A stretch of 5,194 bases of DNA. It comes from Oscillospiraceae bacterium. Its GTDB lineage: Bacteria > Bacillota > Clostridia > Oscillospirales > Ruminococcaceae. Within the stretch, counting starts at the first letter, position 1. Each line of letters starts with the position of its first letter. The notes below the pieces were generated by a model. It ran no database searches and was not told the DNA's origin. It worked only from the letters and a program-made list of their open reading frames with translations. A program made the position numbers and the translations under genes. Location of the stretch: assembly GCA_016303235.1 (NCBI GenBank), contig JAEDMB010000130.1, forward strand, positions 1 to 5,194, written 5' to 3'. This document shows positions 5,074 through 5,194 of this stretch, piece by piece.

Positions 5074-5138
5074 AGGGGAAACCAGTATTCAAAGTTGCAC
5101 CAAATGTAAGTTTGGTGCAACTTTGAAAGTTTTCCCCC
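5074..5138 (-). repeat. Near-palindromic 65-bp leader element with perfect 17-bp inverted repeat
   Basis: The core is a perfect inverted repeat: TTCAAAGTTGCACCAAA (5088-5104), centre TGTAAG (5105-5110), then TTTGGTGCAACTTTGAA (5111-5127). An outer stem pairs GGGGAAA (5075-5081) with TTTCCCC (5131-5137), with a further G-U pair possible at 5074/5138. In RNA this folds to one long stem-loop lying between the leader Shine-Dalgarno and the recombinase ATG. No T tract follows on the - strand and only TTTT on the +, so it is not a clear terminator. Candidate roles: translational control of the recombinase, an inserted palindromic repeat, or a recombinase core site (inner 11-6-11 geometry). The frame upstream of the recombinase stays open through the whole element. 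Confidence 0.85.
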
Positions 5139-5145
5139 GAATTTT

Positions 5146-5151
5146 CTCCTT
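5146..5151 (-). promoter_or_regulatory. Shine-Dalgarno sequence without an adjacent start codon
   Basis: AAGGAG on the - strand is the strongest Shine-Dalgarno upstream of the recombinase, but no ATG, GTG or TTG lies within 4-15 nt of it. The palindrome base begins 7 nt downstream. If the stem-loop forms, the ATG triplets at 5070 and 5062 come to an effective distance of about 10 and 18 nt. It may serve the recombinase only in the folded message, or be a relic of the site before an insertion. Confidence 0.55.
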
Positions 5152-5165
5152 ATTATTTTTTTCTT

Positions 5166-5194
5166 ATTATAACACATTACCGCAATTTTTTCAA
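5166..5194 (-). promoter_or_regulatory. Near-consensus sigma-70/sigma-A promoter of the recombinase operon
   Basis: On the - strand TTGAAA (5194-5189, 5/6 match) and TATAAT (5171-5166, 6/6) are 17 nt apart, and the -10 is preceded by TGT (an extended -10). The predicted start near 5159 gives a leader of about 97 nt before ATG 5062. The -35 touches the window edge, so upstream operators cannot be seen. Confidence 0.85.

Noticed and set aside
5060..5092. Longer recombinase start at TTG 5092 (333 residues)
   Set aside because: The TTG lies at the edge of the inverted repeat and has no Shine-Dalgarno; the ten extra residues are not typical of Xer N termini.
5088..5134. The 17-bp inverted repeat as an intrinsic terminator
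   Set aside because: On the - strand no T run follows; on the + strand only AAAGTTTT then C residues follow, and no + strand gene lies upstream of it.
5089..5142. ATT-initiated leader peptide of 17 codons after AAGGAG
   Set aside because: The ATT (5142-5140) is only 3 nt from AAGGAG and ATT starts are rare; no other start triplet is suitably placed.
1..5194. CRISPR array, tRNA or rRNA gene, insertion sequence
   Set aside because: No spaced direct repeats, tRNA-like cloverleaf, rRNA sequence or transposase frame was seen by reading both strands.

Overview
The window looks like a chromosomal segment of a low-to-moderate-GC Firmicute, most likely a Clostridia/Ruminococcaceae-type anaerobe. This is an inference from the gene set, the AT-rich third positions, the AGGAG-type ribosome-binding sites and the protein sequences; no marker gene fixes the species.

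Left arm, + strand (1-3229): a tightly packed lysine/diaminopimelate cluster. It holds the 3' end of aspartate-semialdehyde dehydrogenase (asd), a small GNAT acetyltransferase that resembles spermidine/diamine acetyltransferases, dapA and dapB, and a HAD-superfamily phosphatase of the phosphoglycolate-phosphatase type. Asd, DapA and DapB are consecutive steps from aspartyl phosphate to tetrahydrodipicolinate, which feeds peptidoglycan cross-links and lysine. Gaps are 24-67 nt, no convincing internal promoter is visible, and two intergenic gaps carry RNA hairpins. No lysine riboswitch is visible in the window; the operon promoter lies upstream of it.

Middle (about 3212-3310): a compact convergent junction. 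The best + strand terminator (long stem, eight T) lies inside the 3' coding end of the opposing gene. The candidate - strand terminator overlaps the stop codon of the phosphatase gene. The two transcription units therefore overlap at their 3' ends.

Right arm, - strand (3241-5194), read right to left: a near-consensus promoter at the window edge, a structured leader of about 97 nt, a complete XerC/XerD-type tyrosine recombinase, a 147-residue single-pass membrane or exported protein of unknown function translated 13 nt behind it, and a separately promoted 93-residue conserved-hypothetical-like protein.

The most unusual part is the recombinase leader. A good Shine-Dalgarno sequence has no usable start codon next to it. 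It is separated from the ATG by a near-palindrome of about 65 bp containing a perfect 17-bp inverted repeat with a 6-bp centre. That geometry fits an mRNA switch or bridge, an inserted palindromic repeat, or a dif-like 11-6-11 recombination site beside its own recombinase.
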